DNA of 45,194 nt from positions 1 to 45,194 of the forward strand of contig PCUV01000032.1 of NCBI GenBank assembly GCA_002786915.1, read 5' to 3'. Numbering within the stretch: the first letter of the stretch is position 1; the number at the start of each line of letters is the position of its first letter. The notes under the pieces are model-generated. The model saw only the letters and a program-made list of their open reading frames with translations. It was not told the DNA's origin and did no database searches. Both the position numbers and the translations under genes were made by a program. Shown here in pieces: positions 1 through 8,907 of this stretch. Source of the DNA: Comamonadaceae bacterium CG12_big_fil_rev_8_21_14_0_65_59_15 (GTDB lineage Bacteria > Pseudomonadota > Gammaproteobacteria > Burkholderiales > Burkholderiaceae_C).

Positions 1-1
1 C

Positions 2-400
2 GCCAGCGAGGTGCGCAGTCTGGCCGGGCGCAGCGCCGAAGCGGCCAAGGAAATCAAGGCACTCATTGACGACAGCGTGAACCGGGTCGCGCAAGGTACC
101 ACGCTCGTGGATCAGGCTGGCAGCACCATGCAAGAGGTGGTGACCAGCATCCGGCGCGTGACCGACATCGTGGGCGAAATCAGCCACGCCAGCGCCGAAC
201 AAAACCAGGGCGTGGCGCAGGTGGGGCAGGCGGTCACGCAAATGGATCAGGTCACACAGCAAAACGCCGCCTTGGTGGAAGAAATGGCCGCTGCAGCGGG
301 TAGCCTCAAATCCCAGGCGCAAGAACTGGTACAAACCGTGGCGGTGTTCAAGCTGTCAGGGGCTGACGCCAACGCATCCAGAATCAAGCTGTCGTTGTGA
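2..400 (+). CDS. Methyl-accepting chemotaxis protein, C-terminal end (partial)
   Basis: This is the end of a chemoreceptor whose start lies left of the window; the frame is open from base 2. The visible part matches the conserved cytoplasmic signalling hairpin: a stretch reading [20 protein letters not shown], then the returning helix with [19 protein letters not shown] and a glutamine- and alanine-rich region before a short tail. Chemoreceptors of this type pass ligand or redox signals to CheA and CheW at the inner membrane. The sensor and membrane segments are outside the window, so the ligand cannot be told. No C-terminal CheR/CheB-binding pentapeptide (NWETF-like) is present. It converges on the HDOD gene at 441, with only 40 bases between them. 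Confidence 0.93.
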   Translation, partial: ASEVRSLAGRSAEAAKEIKALIDDSVNRVAQGTTLVDQAGSTMQEVVTSIRRVTDIVGEISHASAEQNQGVAQVGQAVTQMDQVTQQNAALVEEMAAAAGSLKSQAQELVQTVAVFKLSGADANASRIKLSL

Positions 401-440
401 TTACCTAACAGGCATCCACCCCAAAAAAACAAGCCAACTG

Positions 441-1268
441 TTACAGCAAAGATTGGCCCGTTTCCTGTAACGACCAGTCGATCGGGTCTTGCTGAAGCAC
501 AGCGTCGATGTCCAGACCCAGTACTTCGGCCACTTCAGACGGGAATGTCACTGTCATGGCGTTTTCTAACAAACCTGCGTGGCGACAACGTGCGCGCCAC
601 ACCGCCAGATGCACCACGCCAGCCAGCGGCTCGGCACCCTGCGCATCGCCTTTGAATGGCGCGTGCGCATGCAACAAAGCCTGATCAATCAACGTTGGGA
701 AATGCCACTGGCGTACCAGACAAGCGCTGACTTCGGTAAAGCAAAAATCAAACGCGCGCCGCTCGACGCGCCAGCGCCGAAAATCCAACGGTTTGGCTTT
801 ATCGTCCAGTGCCACTGCCTGCGTCATCGACGCACGCATGGCAAGCTCTCCCACCGCGTGGATCAAGCCACAGGTAAAAGCCGCCTGTGCATTGAGCTGC
901 AACAGCCGCGCCAGCGCGCGCGCCACCTTGGCGCAGTCAAAGCTGCATGACCAGAAGTCGACCATATTCAGTCCCTGCCCCACTTGCACAGAGGCCATCG
1001 CGGTGCTGGAAGCCACCATCGATTGCACTTGTCCTAGACGCAAAATCGCCAGCGCTTCACTCACGCCGTGTACCTGACCGCTGAGTTTGAAGTAACTGGC
1101 ATTGGCCGCCTGCAACAGACGCAAGGTGAGCGCTGGGTCGGTACCGACAAGCTGGTCAATGCGTTGCAAATCCACGTCGGGACGCGCCAGCTCCACCATG
1201 AGCTGTGCCACCGCGCGGGGTCGGCTGGGCAGAGAAAAACGCGCAGACAGCAGGTCGGCAGGATTCAC
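441..1268 (-). CDS. HDOD domain protein
   Basis: A 275-residue stand-alone HDOD protein. HDOD domains are HD-GYP-related output modules that usually lack a full metal site and act in signalling. The N-terminal half has the typical pattern: a pair of short helices, then TDPALTLRLLQAANASYF and the helix after it (LAILRLGQVQSMVAS). The place where HD relatives carry His-Asp reads LIHAVGEL, so the Asp is replaced by Ala and hydrolase activity is unlikely. The GTG start at 1268 overlaps the TGA stop of tex (GTGA), which suggests translational coupling and one transcript. Two larger HDOD proteins lie 3-10 kb downstream on the other strand, so this region is HDOD-rich. Confidence 0.85.
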   Translation of the reverse strand: MNPADLLSARFSLPSRPRAVAQLMVELARPDVDLQRIDQLVGTDPALTLRLLQAANASYFKLSGQVHGVSEALAILRLGQVQSMVASSTAMASVQVGQGLNMVDFWSCSFDCAKVARALARLLQLNAQAAFTCGLIHAVGELAMRASMTQAVALDDKAKPLDFRRWRVERRAFDFCFTEVSACLVRQWHFPTLIDQALLHAHAPFKGDAQGAEPLAGVVHLAVWRARCRHAGLLENAMTVTFPSEVAEVLGLDIDAVLQQDPIDWSLQETGQSLL

Positions 1269-3643
1269 CGTGACGACTTTCCACCCAGTTGAAGTTTGGC
1301 GAATGCGCTGGACATGGCTGTGGATTGTGGCGCATGCGGCGCCAGGGCCTGTCCGGCCCTGCCCTGGCGCTGCGTCGGCGCCTGAAAGCGGTTGTCTGCA
1401 ACGAAGTCAGAACGTGCCTGCGTCGCGCCAAACTTCATGCTCAGCGAAATGCGTTTGCGCGGCACATCTACCTCCAGCACACGCACATTGACGATGTCAC
1501 CGGTCTTGACGACCTCGCGCGCGTCTTTCACAAACTTGTCGGCCAGCTGGCTCACGTGCACCAGACCGTCCTGGTGCACCCCCAGGTCAACAAACGCACC
1601 AAACGCCGCTACGTTGCTCACAGTCCCCTGCAACACCATGCCCTCTTTCAGGTCAGCGATGTCCTGCACCGCGTCGTTGTAGCGCGCCACCCTGAAATCA
1701 GGGCGCGGATCGCGGCCGGGCTTTTCCAGCTCAGTAAGAATGTCACGCACCGTGATCACGCCAAATTGTTCGTTGGCAAACAGCTCAGGGCGTAGGGCAC
1801 GCAGCATCTCGGCGCGCCCCATCAGCTCGGTGACCGATTTGCCTGTATGCGCGATGATGCGCTCCACCAGGGGATACGTTTCGGGGTGCACCCCGGTCAT
1901 GTCCAGCGGGTTGGCACCGTCGCGAATACGCAAAAAACCGGCGCACTGTTCAAACGCCTTGGGCCCCAGGCCGCTCACCTGCAACAACTCTTGCCGCTGG
2001 CTGAACGCACCATGGGCATCGCGCCAGCGCACCACGGCGCGCGCGACGCTGGCGCTCATGCCCGACACCTTGGTCAGCAGCGGCACGCTGGCGGTGTTGA
2101 GGTCTACCCCCACCGCGTTCACGCAATCTTCCACCACCGCGTCCAGCGTGCGCGCCAGCGCGGCCTGGTTCACGTCGTGCTGGTACTGCCCGACACCGAT
2201 GCTCTTGGGGTCGATCTTGACCAGTTCGGACAGCGGGTCTTGCAGCCGCCTGGCAATGCTGGCGGCACCGCGCAGGCTCACGTCCACGTCGGGCATCTCT
2301 TCAGAGGCCAGCGCACTGGCCGAATAGACCGACGCCCCGGCTTCACTGACAACTATCTTTTCTATCGCTATGGGTGTTTGATCTACCCGGGCAATAGCCG
2401 CTTTTCTCATCAAAGAAATGAGGTCAGCGGCGAGCCGGTCAGTTTCGCGACTGGCGGTGCCGTTGCCTATGGCGATCAGGTTCACGCCGTGACGCTCGCA
2501 CAGCTGCGCCAACGTGTGCAGCGCGCCGTCCCAGTCGCGCCGTGGCTCGTGCGGATAGACGGTAGCGGTGTCGACCAGCTTGCCGGTGGCGTCCACCACC
2601 GCTACCTTGACGCCGGTGCGAATGCCGGGGTCCAGTCCCAGCACCACGCGCGCACCCGCCGGTGCCCCCAGCAGCAAGTCACGCAGGTTGTCGGCAAACA
2701 CCTTGATCGCCACGCCTTCCGCCGACTCACGCAGACGTGTGAGCAGGTCGCGCTCGAAAGACAAGGCAAGCTTGACGCGCCAGGTCCAGGCCACGCATTT
2801 GCGCAACAAGTCGTCGGCGGCACGACCCCGGTGCTGCCAGCCCAGCAACTGGGCCACACGCGCTTCAGCCAGCAGCGGCTCGGGCGGCTCCAGCCGCACG
2901 TCCAACACATCGAGCGCCCGACCCCGCAGCATGGCCAGCGCGCGATGCGACGGCACACGGCAGATGGGTTCAGACGCGTCAAAGTAGTCGCGGAATTTGG
3001 CCACTTCGGTGTCGGTTTCGTTTTTGCCGTCACGCAATCGCGACCGCAGCAAGCCGTCTTGCCAGAGCCAGTCGCGCAGCGCTTGCACCAGCGCAGGCAG
3101 CTCGGCCCAGCGTTCGCTCAGCAGGTCACGCACGCCGTCGAGCACGGCCGCTACGGTGGAAAAATCGGGGAGCGCATCCGATCCGGGCTCAGCCTGCGCA
3201 ACGGCGGGACGCAGATAGCGCTGTGCTTGGTCAGCAGGCACGAGGGTAGGGTCAGCCCACAGCGCGTCGGCCAGCGGCTCCAGGCCAGCCTCGCGCGCCA
3301 GTTGCCCTTTGGTGCGCCGCTTGAGCTTGTAGGGTAAGTACAGGTCTTCCAGTGCCTGCTTGGTGTCGGCCGCGTCGATAGCAGCGCGCAGTGTGTCGGT
3401 GAGCTTACCTTGCGCCTGGATGGCCTGCAACACGGTGGCGCGCCGCTCAGCGAGCTCGCGTAAATAGACCAGCCGGGCGTCCAACTGGCGTAACTGCACG
3501 TCGTCGAGACCGCCAGTGGCTTCTTTGCGGTAGCGCGCTACAAAGGGAACGGTCGCACCGTCGTCGAGCAGCGCCACCGCAGCGGCTACCTGCTGCGGTT
3601 TAACGCCGAGTTCTCGGGAAATCGTTGAAATGATGAGGGACAT
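1265..3643 (-). CDS. tex: Tex family RNA-binding transcription accessory protein
   Basis: A full-length Tex protein (792 residues; Bordetella Tex is about 790 from memory). Tex binds nucleic acid and affects transcription and, in pathogens, toxin expression. Visible parts: helical Tex N-terminus (1-190), YqgF/RNase H-like domain beginning VLGLDPGIRTG near 335, the highly conserved block IDPKSIGVGQYQHDV near 477-491, helix-hairpin-helix region (about 510-575, LNTASVPLLTKVSG and VSGLGPKAFEQCAGF), and a C-terminal S1 domain (about 667-738, VSNVAAFGAFVDLGVHQDG). Residues 410-428 look like a local insertion compared with remembered homologues, and the DNA there is AT-richer and palindromic (listed separately). 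The ATG at 3643 has only a weak ribosome site. It is followed by the overlapping HDOD gene. Confidence 0.95.
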   Translation of the reverse strand: MSLIISTISRELGVKPQQVAAAVALLDDGATVPFVARYRKEATGGLDDVQLRQLDARLVYLRELAERRATVLQAIQAQGKLTDTLRAAIDAADTKQALEDLYLPYKLKRRTKGQLAREAGLEPLADALWADPTLVPADQAQRYLRPAVAQAEPGSDALPDFSTVAAVLDGVRDLLSERWAELPALVQALRDWLWQDGLLRSRLRDGKNETDTEVAKFRDYFDASEPICRVPSHRALAMLRGRALDVLDVRLEPPEPLLAEARVAQLLGWQHRGRAADDLLRKCVAWTWRVKLALSFERDLLTRLRESAEGVAIKVFADNLRDLLLGAPAGARVVLGLDPGIRTGVKVAVVDATGKLVDTATVYPHEPRRDWDGALHTLAQLCERHGVNLIAIGNGTASRETDRLAADLISLMRKAAIARVDQTPIAIEKIVVSEAGASVYSASALASEEMPDVDVSLRGAASIARRLQDPLSELVKIDPKSIGVGQYQHDVNQAALARTLDAVVEDCVNAVGVDLNTASVPLLTKVSGMSASVARAVVRWRDAHGAFSQRQELLQVSGLGPKAFEQCAGFLRIRDGANPLDMTGVHPETYPLVERIIAHTGKSVTELMGRAEMLRALRPELFANEQFGVITVRDILTELEKPGRDPRPDFRVARYNDAVQDIADLKEGMVLQGTVSNVAAFGAFVDLGVHQDGLVHVSQLADKFVKDAREVVKTGDIVNVRVLEVDVPRKRISLSMKFGATQARSDFVADNRFQAPTQRQGRAGQALAPHAPQSTAMSSAFAKLQLGGKSSR
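2360..2416 (-). repeat. Low-GC palindromic insert within tex
   Basis: This stretch encodes Tex residues 410-428 and is noticeably richer in A and T than the gene around it. Read on the coding strand it contains GCTATTGCCCGGGT, a nine-base spacer and ACCCATAGC, so GGGT/ACCC and GCTAT/ATAGC can pair. The corresponding segment in the Tex proteins I remember is about ten residues shorter. It resembles the dispersed 35-nt hairpins found elsewhere in the window, but the spacing differs, so membership is uncertain. Confidence 0.35.
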
Positions 3644-3748
3644 GCGTCAAACAGAGGCCAGCGCGCAGGGCCGCGCTGAGATCAAAAAATCGGGGGGCGA
3701 GTGTGCCACAGCCAAACGTGACTTGAAGCCGCGCGGCTGAAGCGGGCA

Positions 3749-4168
3749 TCAGGTTCTTGGATCGAAGCGGGGTGAAAACTTGGCCATCCAGGGCTTCATC
3801 GGCAAGTCTTCCTTGATGACGTGCTGCACCAGCCAGTCGCGCAAAAAAGCCGCAAACCGGGTACCCGCCTCAGGCGTCCAGCTCTCACCCAGGTCAGTGC
3901 GAAATTGGGCCAGCGACTGCACCAGCGCATCATGCGAATGATGTAACTGATCAGCCTTGGGGTAGCCCACCGCGCGCGCCACCAACTCCTCGCGCTCAAA
4001 ATGCGACTGGCCGTAATGCGTTAATTCTTCAAGCACAGCCACCAAAGCCGGATGCTGATGCTGATTTAGGCAAGACTCCGCCTTGTTGATGATCTCCAGC
4101 AAATACTTGTGATCCGCGTCGATCAGATCATTGCCAACGCTGAACTGATCGCGCCATTGAATGGGCAT
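3749..4168 (-). CDS. Bacteriohemerythrin
   Basis: A 139-residue single-domain hemerythrin, an oxygen-binding non-haem di-iron four-helix bundle. The iron ligand pattern is visible: DADHKYLLEI in the first helix, HYGQSHFEREE in the second, HHSHDALV in the third and WLVQHVIKED in the fourth. I chose the ATG at 4168 rather than the upstream in-frame codon at 4204 because CAAGGAGTTCACC sits directly before it and hemerythrins usually begin MPIQWxDxF. Bacteriohemerythrins store or deliver oxygen or act as oxygen sensors. It is divergent from the HDOD kinase operon, with 336 bases between the two starts, and could share its regulation, though nothing in the sequence proves this. Confidence 0.93.
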   Translation of the reverse strand: MPIQWRDQFSVGNDLIDADHKYLLEIINKAESCLNQHQHPALVAVLEELTHYGQSHFEREELVARAVGYPKADQLHHSHDALVQSLAQFRTDLGESWTPEAGTRFAAFLRDWLVQHVIKEDLPMKPWMAKFSPRFDPRT

Positions 4169-4404
4169 GGTGAACTCCTTGATGTGGATACCTTCGTCAT
4201 GCATCGTAGTTTATCCACAACAAACGGGTTAACCCTGATTTTCACCTCGAAATGCTATCGATTCGAGAACGTACCCAAGTACATTGCCACATTGCGCCAA
4301 GGACGGGAAATTCATGTTTTTGTAGCACAACGGTTAAATAGGGCGGTCGTTGAAAAGCCATGCAAGCAAACGTGTCCAGACGACTCAAAGCTTCAAAAAA
4401 TGCA

Positions 4405-4432
4405 TTGAATTTGATAGCAATGCTGGTATATT
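4405..4432 (+). promoter_or_regulatory. Predicted sigma-70 promoter of the HDOD kinase operon
   Basis: TTGAAT at 4405-4410 and TATATT at 4427-4432 are separated by 16 bases, and the bases before the -10 read TGG, giving an extended -10 element. The predicted transcript would start near 4439 and carry a leader of about 65 bases before the TTG at 4505. The rest of the 336-base gap between the hemerythrin and kinase starts (4169-4504) is AT-rich and must also hold the hemerythrin promoter; I see no RNA gene or clear operator in it. Confidence 0.5.
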
Positions 4433-4504
4433 CGCCATCCAGGGCCCGCGCTGAACGCGCACATCAGATCGGCAAAACATGCTGGCTCTTGTCTTGCATT
4501 CATT

Positions 4505-6637
4505 TTGAACCTTAACGAATCAGAAGATATCCGCAACAAGCTGCTGGTAGCGCGCTTGCCAGCCATGCCGCAGATCTTACTCAAGCTTATGGAGCTTTGC
4601 CAGGACGAAGACGCCGGCATGGCCGAGATTGCCGAACTGGTTGCCAATGACGCGGGTATCACCAGCCGCTTGATGAAAATCGCCAATAGCGCGGCGTACC
4701 AACGCGCAACGCACACGGTCAATCTGCTTCAGGCCTTGAGCTCGGTTGGGCTTGATCTGATCAAGACCGTGGTGATTTGCGAGTCAGTTTTTCAAACCTT
4801 CAACGAATTTGCGCATACCGGTAGCACCGACTTGCGCGGCTTCTGGAAGCATTCCTTGTCCACCGCCGTACTGGCACGTGACGTTGCCAAAAGCATGAAA
4901 TACGCCAAGGTTGAAGAGGCGTATCTGGCTGGTTTGTTGCACGATGTAGGTCGCTTGGCACTTCTGGCTGCAGCCCCCGAGAGCTACAGCTTTGAATTTC
5001 ACAGCATGGACGACGATCGGCTGTGTTCGGCGGAAGTACGCAGCGTGCATATCTCGCACCCCGAGGCAGGTGCCTGGCTGATCGAGCGCTGGAACCTGGA
5101 TTCATTTCTGGCAGACAGCGTGCTCTACCACCACGAAGATGTGCAACGGGTCATGACAGCGCATCCGCTGATCCGCATCGTTCACCTGGCCAACAACCTG
5201 AGCAACCAGCCGGTTGACGCACCACTGCCGCTGGGCATCGGCGCGATTTGCGATGTGGGTGACGCCGACCTGCTGGCGATCCACCAGGGTGCGCAGGCAC
5301 AGGTGCTCAAAGCCGCAGAACTGATGGGCATCGACCTGGCAGGGGTCAACGAGTTGGTCAGCCCGGCGCGCGTTGCCTCCACTGTAGCGCCAAGCGCAAG
5401 TGCTTTGCAGCAGCGTATGTCGGAAGAAATCCGCAACCGTGCGCTGATATCTGAGCTCAGCCAACTGTTTGCGCGCCAGCAAACGCAAGCCCAACTGCTT
5501 GAAAGCGTGTGCCAAAACGCACGCATTTTGTTTGAACTGGAGGATACGGCGATCTTCATGCTGGATGCCCAAAACGCTTGCCTGACCGCGCTGGCGATGG
5601 GGCAACAGCACCAGCGTCTGGCAGATTTTTCCATTGTGCTGGCAGGTGGTGGTGTCATTTCAGAAAGCGTGTTGCAGCGCAAATTGGCATTGATCAAGCC
5701 AAGTCGCAGTTTGCTGAACCTGACCGAAGCGCAATTGCTGCGTGCCTTTGGTACCGATGGGCTGTTGTGCCTTCCCATCGCCAGTGGTGCGCGTTGCTGG
5801 GGCATGCTGCTTGCCGGGATTGCCGGGTGGCGCGCCAGTGAGTTGATGCGCCAGGAAAAATTTCTGTTGGCGTTTGGCAACCAGACGGCCCAGGCGCTTG
5901 AGGCCCTGGAAACCAACCAGCATCAAGTCACCGAGCAGCTTCAAAATCTTCGCCAGGAGCAGCAACAAAATTCACGCAAGGTCGCGCACGAGGTCAACAA
6001 CCCGTTGTCGATCATCAAGAATTACCTGGGTGTTCTTGACGACAAGCTGGCACGCCAGCAACCATTGGGCAATGAGATTTCGGTCTTGAACGAAGAAATT
6101 GACCGAGTGGGCAGCATCATCAAGGAATTTGCCGGCGTCAAACCGTCGCTGCCCCCTGCCGAAGGTTTTTTTGAAATCAACCGGGTCATCAATGACATCG
6201 TGCGACTGTTTCGTGAGAGCCGGTACTTGCCGCCAGGTGTCAAGATCAGCGCACGCGTGGTGGATCACCCCTGCAACGCGACAGGGGCACCCGAGACGCT
6301 CAAGCAGATTCTGATCAACCTGATCAAGAACGCGGTCGAAGCCTTGCCCCAGGGCGGGCATATCGAAGTCATCAACACCGGGCAGACCCGGGTTGACGGA
6401 CAGGATTTTGTCGGACTCACCGTACGGGACTCTGGCCCAGGACTACCTGCTGAAGTCCTGGCCAAATTGTTCTCCCCGGTGCCGAGCAAAAAACCTGGTG
6501 ATAACCGGGGCTTGGGCCTGAGCATCGTGCACGGTTTGGTCAAAAAAATGGGCGGTCGCATTGAATGCAGAAGTTCGCGCATGGGCGCAAGCTTTGAGAT
6601 GATGTTGCCGCTGCAGCACATCCCATTGTCCGTATAA
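4505..6637 (+). CDS. HDOD-GAF-histidine kinase hybrid sensor
   Basis: A 710-residue soluble signalling protein. Order of domains: HDOD (about 10-215, with a true HD pair in LLHDVGRLAL near 145-152), a GAF-like domain (about 310-465), then a kinase core. The phospho-accepting His is H495 in HEVNNP, the N box is INLIKNAVEA (about 604-613), G1 is DSGPG (642-646) and G2 is RGLGLSIV (668-675), so the kinase looks active. No membrane segment is seen, so it probably senses a cytoplasmic signal through GAF and uses HDOD for partner contact. The start is uncertain: TTG at 4505 is the only reasonable start codon before the HDOD domain and lacks a clear ribosome site. The REC-GGDEF-EAL gene starts five bases after its stop and is the obvious phosphotransfer partner. 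Confidence 0.88.
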   Translation: MNLNESEDIRNKLLVARLPAMPQILLKLMELCQDEDAGMAEIAELVANDAGITSRLMKIANSAAYQRATHTVNLLQALSSVGLDLIKTVVICESVFQTFNEFAHTGSTDLRGFWKHSLSTAVLARDVAKSMKYAKVEEAYLAGLLHDVGRLALLAAAPESYSFEFHSMDDDRLCSAEVRSVHISHPEAGAWLIERWNLDSFLADSVLYHHEDVQRVMTAHPLIRIVHLANNLSNQPVDAPLPLGIGAICDVGDADLLAIHQGAQAQVLKAAELMGIDLAGVNELVSPARVASTVAPSASALQQRMSEEIRNRALISELSQLFARQQTQAQLLESVCQNARILFELEDTAIFMLDAQNACLTALAMGQQHQRLADFSIVLAGGGVISESVLQRKLALIKPSRSLLNLTEAQLLRAFGTDGLLCLPIASGARCWGMLLAGIAGWRASELMRQEKFLLAFGNQTAQALEALETNQHQVTEQLQNLRQEQQQNSRKVAHEVNNPLSIIKNYLGVLDDKLARQQPLGNEISVLNEEIDRVGSIIKEFAGVKPSLPPAEGFFEINRVINDIVRLFRESRYLPPGVKISARVVDHPCNATGAPETLKQILINLIKNAVEALPQGGHIEVINTGQTRVDGQDFVGLTVRDSGPGLPAEVLAKLFSPVPSKKPGDNRGLGLSIVHGLVKKMGGRIECRSSRMGASFEMMLPLQHIPLSV

Positions 6638-6642
6638 ATTCG

Positions 6643-8841
6643 ATGTATCGTACTCTGCCCACGCTAAGTGATTTCAAGCTGGCAAGCCAGAATGCACTCG
6701 CAACGACTGCCACGGTAGTGCCCCAATTGTTGTTGGTGGACGACGAGCCACGACTGCTGGACAGTCTGGCAAGCCTGCTCGGCGGGCGTGGCTATGGCTT
6801 GACTACCGCCAGCGACGGCAGGCAGGCCATGGCACTTCTGCAAGGCCAGGCCTTTGACCTGGTGATGCTGGATTTGTGCCTGCCCGACATGAGCGGTCAC
6901 AAGGTGATGGAATTCATCCTGGAGCAAAAACTAGACGCTGATGTCATCGTCATCAGTGGTGACAGCGGTATCGATGCCGCCATTGGGGCGCTCAAGCGCG
7001 GTGCCTACGACTTTTTACGCAAGCCCTATGCCAGCGAAGAACTTCTCAAAGCGGTGAACAACGCCTTGAAACAGCGTGAATTGATGGCGCAAAACACGCA
7101 TATCCAGCAGCGGCTTGAACGCTCTGAGCGCCAGTACCGCCATCTGGTCAACAGCTCGCCTGACATCATCTTTACGCTGGATCATGAGGGACTGTTTACT
7201 TTTGTCAACGACCGGGTAACACCCTTGTTGGGCTTTGACCGCGACGATCTGATTGGACGCCATTATTCGGCACTGGTTCATGGGCCTGATCTTGAGCGCG
7301 CTGACTACGTCTTCGCCTCAGAAGATCGTCGCACCGCTTGGTCAAGACAGTCTGAATTGCGTCTGCGCACCAATGACTCGCAATCTGAATTCCGATGCTT
7401 CGCCGTCGAACTGATGCGTGTGGCCATGAGCGCACAGGGACCAACAGCAGGCAGCGCAAACACCGATGGTTCCAGCGCCGGCGCTGGCCTGTACTGCGTG
7501 GCACGCGACATCACCGCGAGCAAACGTGCCGATGAGTTGTTGACGTACCAGGCCTATCACGACGTGTTGACAAAATTGCCCAACCGCGTGATGTTCCGGG
7601 ATCGTTTGAGCCTGGCACTGCTGCACGCCAAACGCGAACGCACCCTGCTGGCGGTACTGTTTCTGGATCTGGATCGTTTCAAGATGATCAATGATTCACT
7701 GGGTTTGCAGGTGGGCGACGAATTGCTGCAACAAGTGACGTTGCGGCTACAGGCGTGCCTGCGAGCGGACGATACGTTGGCGCGTTTTGGTAGTGACGAA
7801 TTCAATATCGTTCTGCCTGGGCTGGCAGACGCAAAGGACGCCACACGGGTAGCCCAGACCTTGCTGCAAAGTCTGCAATCAGCGTTCCAGATCGCCAAGC
7901 ACACCATCCACATGACGGCCAGCATTGGCATATCGCTGTATCCAGCCGATACTGAAAACGCCGACGAACTGATACGTAACGCGGACATGGCCATGCATTC
8001 GGTCAAGTCACACGGTCGCAACAGCCTGGCCTTTTTTGATGCCGCCATGGTCAGTCTGTCGTCCAACAAAATGCTGCTTGAAAATGATTTGCATCGGGCT
8101 CTGACAAATAGCGAACTGGAGATGTATTACCAACCCCAGGTTGACGTAGAAACTGGCAGGATCAGCGGTGCCGAAGCACTGATGCGCTGGAATCATCCGC
8201 AGCGGGGCTTGTTGGGTGCCGGGGAATTTTTGCCCTTTGCTGAAGAAACCGGCCTCATCATTGAGCTGAGTGACTGGATGCTCGATACGATTTGCCTTCA
8301 CCTGCTGCAATGGAACGCGCAAGGCAGCGAGCGCGTAACCATGTCCATCAATCTGTCGCCCCACTACCTGCAACGCGGTGATTTTTTTGACAAGCTCAAA
8401 AGCACCCTGCAACGTCATCGCATTGCGCCGCAACAAATTGAAGTCGAAGTCACTGAAAACATTTGCATCCGCAATCCGCTGGCAGCCATTGAACAGCTCA
8501 ACAAGTTATGCCAGTTGGGCGTGAAGATAGCCATTGACGACTTCGGTACCGGTTATTCGTCGCTGTCCTACTTGCATCTTTTCCCGATTCACATTCTCAA
8601 GATTGACCGCTCTTTTGTGACCCCCATTGAAGACGAGTCACTGCAATTTCCGGTGGTGTTGGCGATCATTTCCATTGCCAAGGGCCTGGGGCTCAAACTG
8701 GTGGCTGAAGGGGTGGAAACCGAAACCCAGAAACGCTACCTGGCACGCGCTGGCTGTCAGACGATTCAAGGTTACTATTTTTACAAGCCGATTCGCCAAC
8801 TGGACATCCTCCCGTTGCTCCTGCAGCAACAACTTGCGTAA
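6643..8841 (+). CDS. REC-PAS-GGDEF-EAL response regulator
   Basis: A 732-residue protein likely to control cyclic di-GMP in response to phosphorylation. Receiver domain (27-145): acidic pair D33/D34, phospho-acceptor D77, S105 and K127 all present. PAS domain follows (about 160-290), then GGDEF (about 300-465) and EAL (about 480-730). The GGDEF signature reads RFGSDEF (381-387), with Ser in place of the second Gly, so cyclase activity is doubtful. The EAL side keeps EALMRW (511-516), the Glu in EVTEN, DDFGTG (632-637), the Lys in LKIDRSF and VAEGVET, so phosphodiesterase activity is likely. It lies five bases after the kinase gene, and the two probably form a phosphorelay. Confidence 0.92.
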   Translation: MYRTLPTLSDFKLASQNALATTATVVPQLLLVDDEPRLLDSLASLLGGRGYGLTTASDGRQAMALLQGQAFDLVMLDLCLPDMSGHKVMEFILEQKLDADVIVISGDSGIDAAIGALKRGAYDFLRKPYASEELLKAVNNALKQRELMAQNTHIQQRLERSERQYRHLVNSSPDIIFTLDHEGLFTFVNDRVTPLLGFDRDDLIGRHYSALVHGPDLERADYVFASEDRRTAWSRQSELRLRTNDSQSEFRCFAVELMRVAMSAQGPTAGSANTDGSSAGAGLYCVARDITASKRADELLTYQAYHDVLTKLPNRVMFRDRLSLALLHAKRERTLLAVLFLDLDRFKMINDSLGLQVGDELLQQVTLRLQACLRADDTLARFGSDEFNIVLPGLADAKDATRVAQTLLQSLQSAFQIAKHTIHMTASIGISLYPADTENADELIRNADMAMHSVKSHGRNSLAFFDAAMVSLSSNKMLLENDLHRALTNSELEMYYQPQVDVETGRISGAEALMRWNHPQRGLLGAGEFLPFAEETGLIIELSDWMLDTICLHLLQWNAQGSERVTMSINLSPHYLQRGDFFDKLKSTLQRHRIAPQQIEVEVTENICIRNPLAAIEQLNKLCQLGVKIAIDDFGTGYSSLSYLHLFPIHILKIDRSFVTPIEDESLQFPVVLAIISIAKGLGLKLVAEGVETETQKRYLARAGCQTIQGYYFYKPIRQLDILPLLLQQQLA

Positions 8842-8907
8842 CATTTGCTTACCATTTCCGCGACTTGCAACACACCACTGTCGCAAAGCCAGCAGCAGAA
8901 TTCAGGC

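Noticed and set aside
1847..3337. Open frame of 496 codons on the plus strand, opposite tex
   Set aside because: It is antisense to a well-conserved gene, its composition is rich in His, Arg and Gln as expected of the reverse frame of GC-rich coding DNA, and no domain is recognisable.
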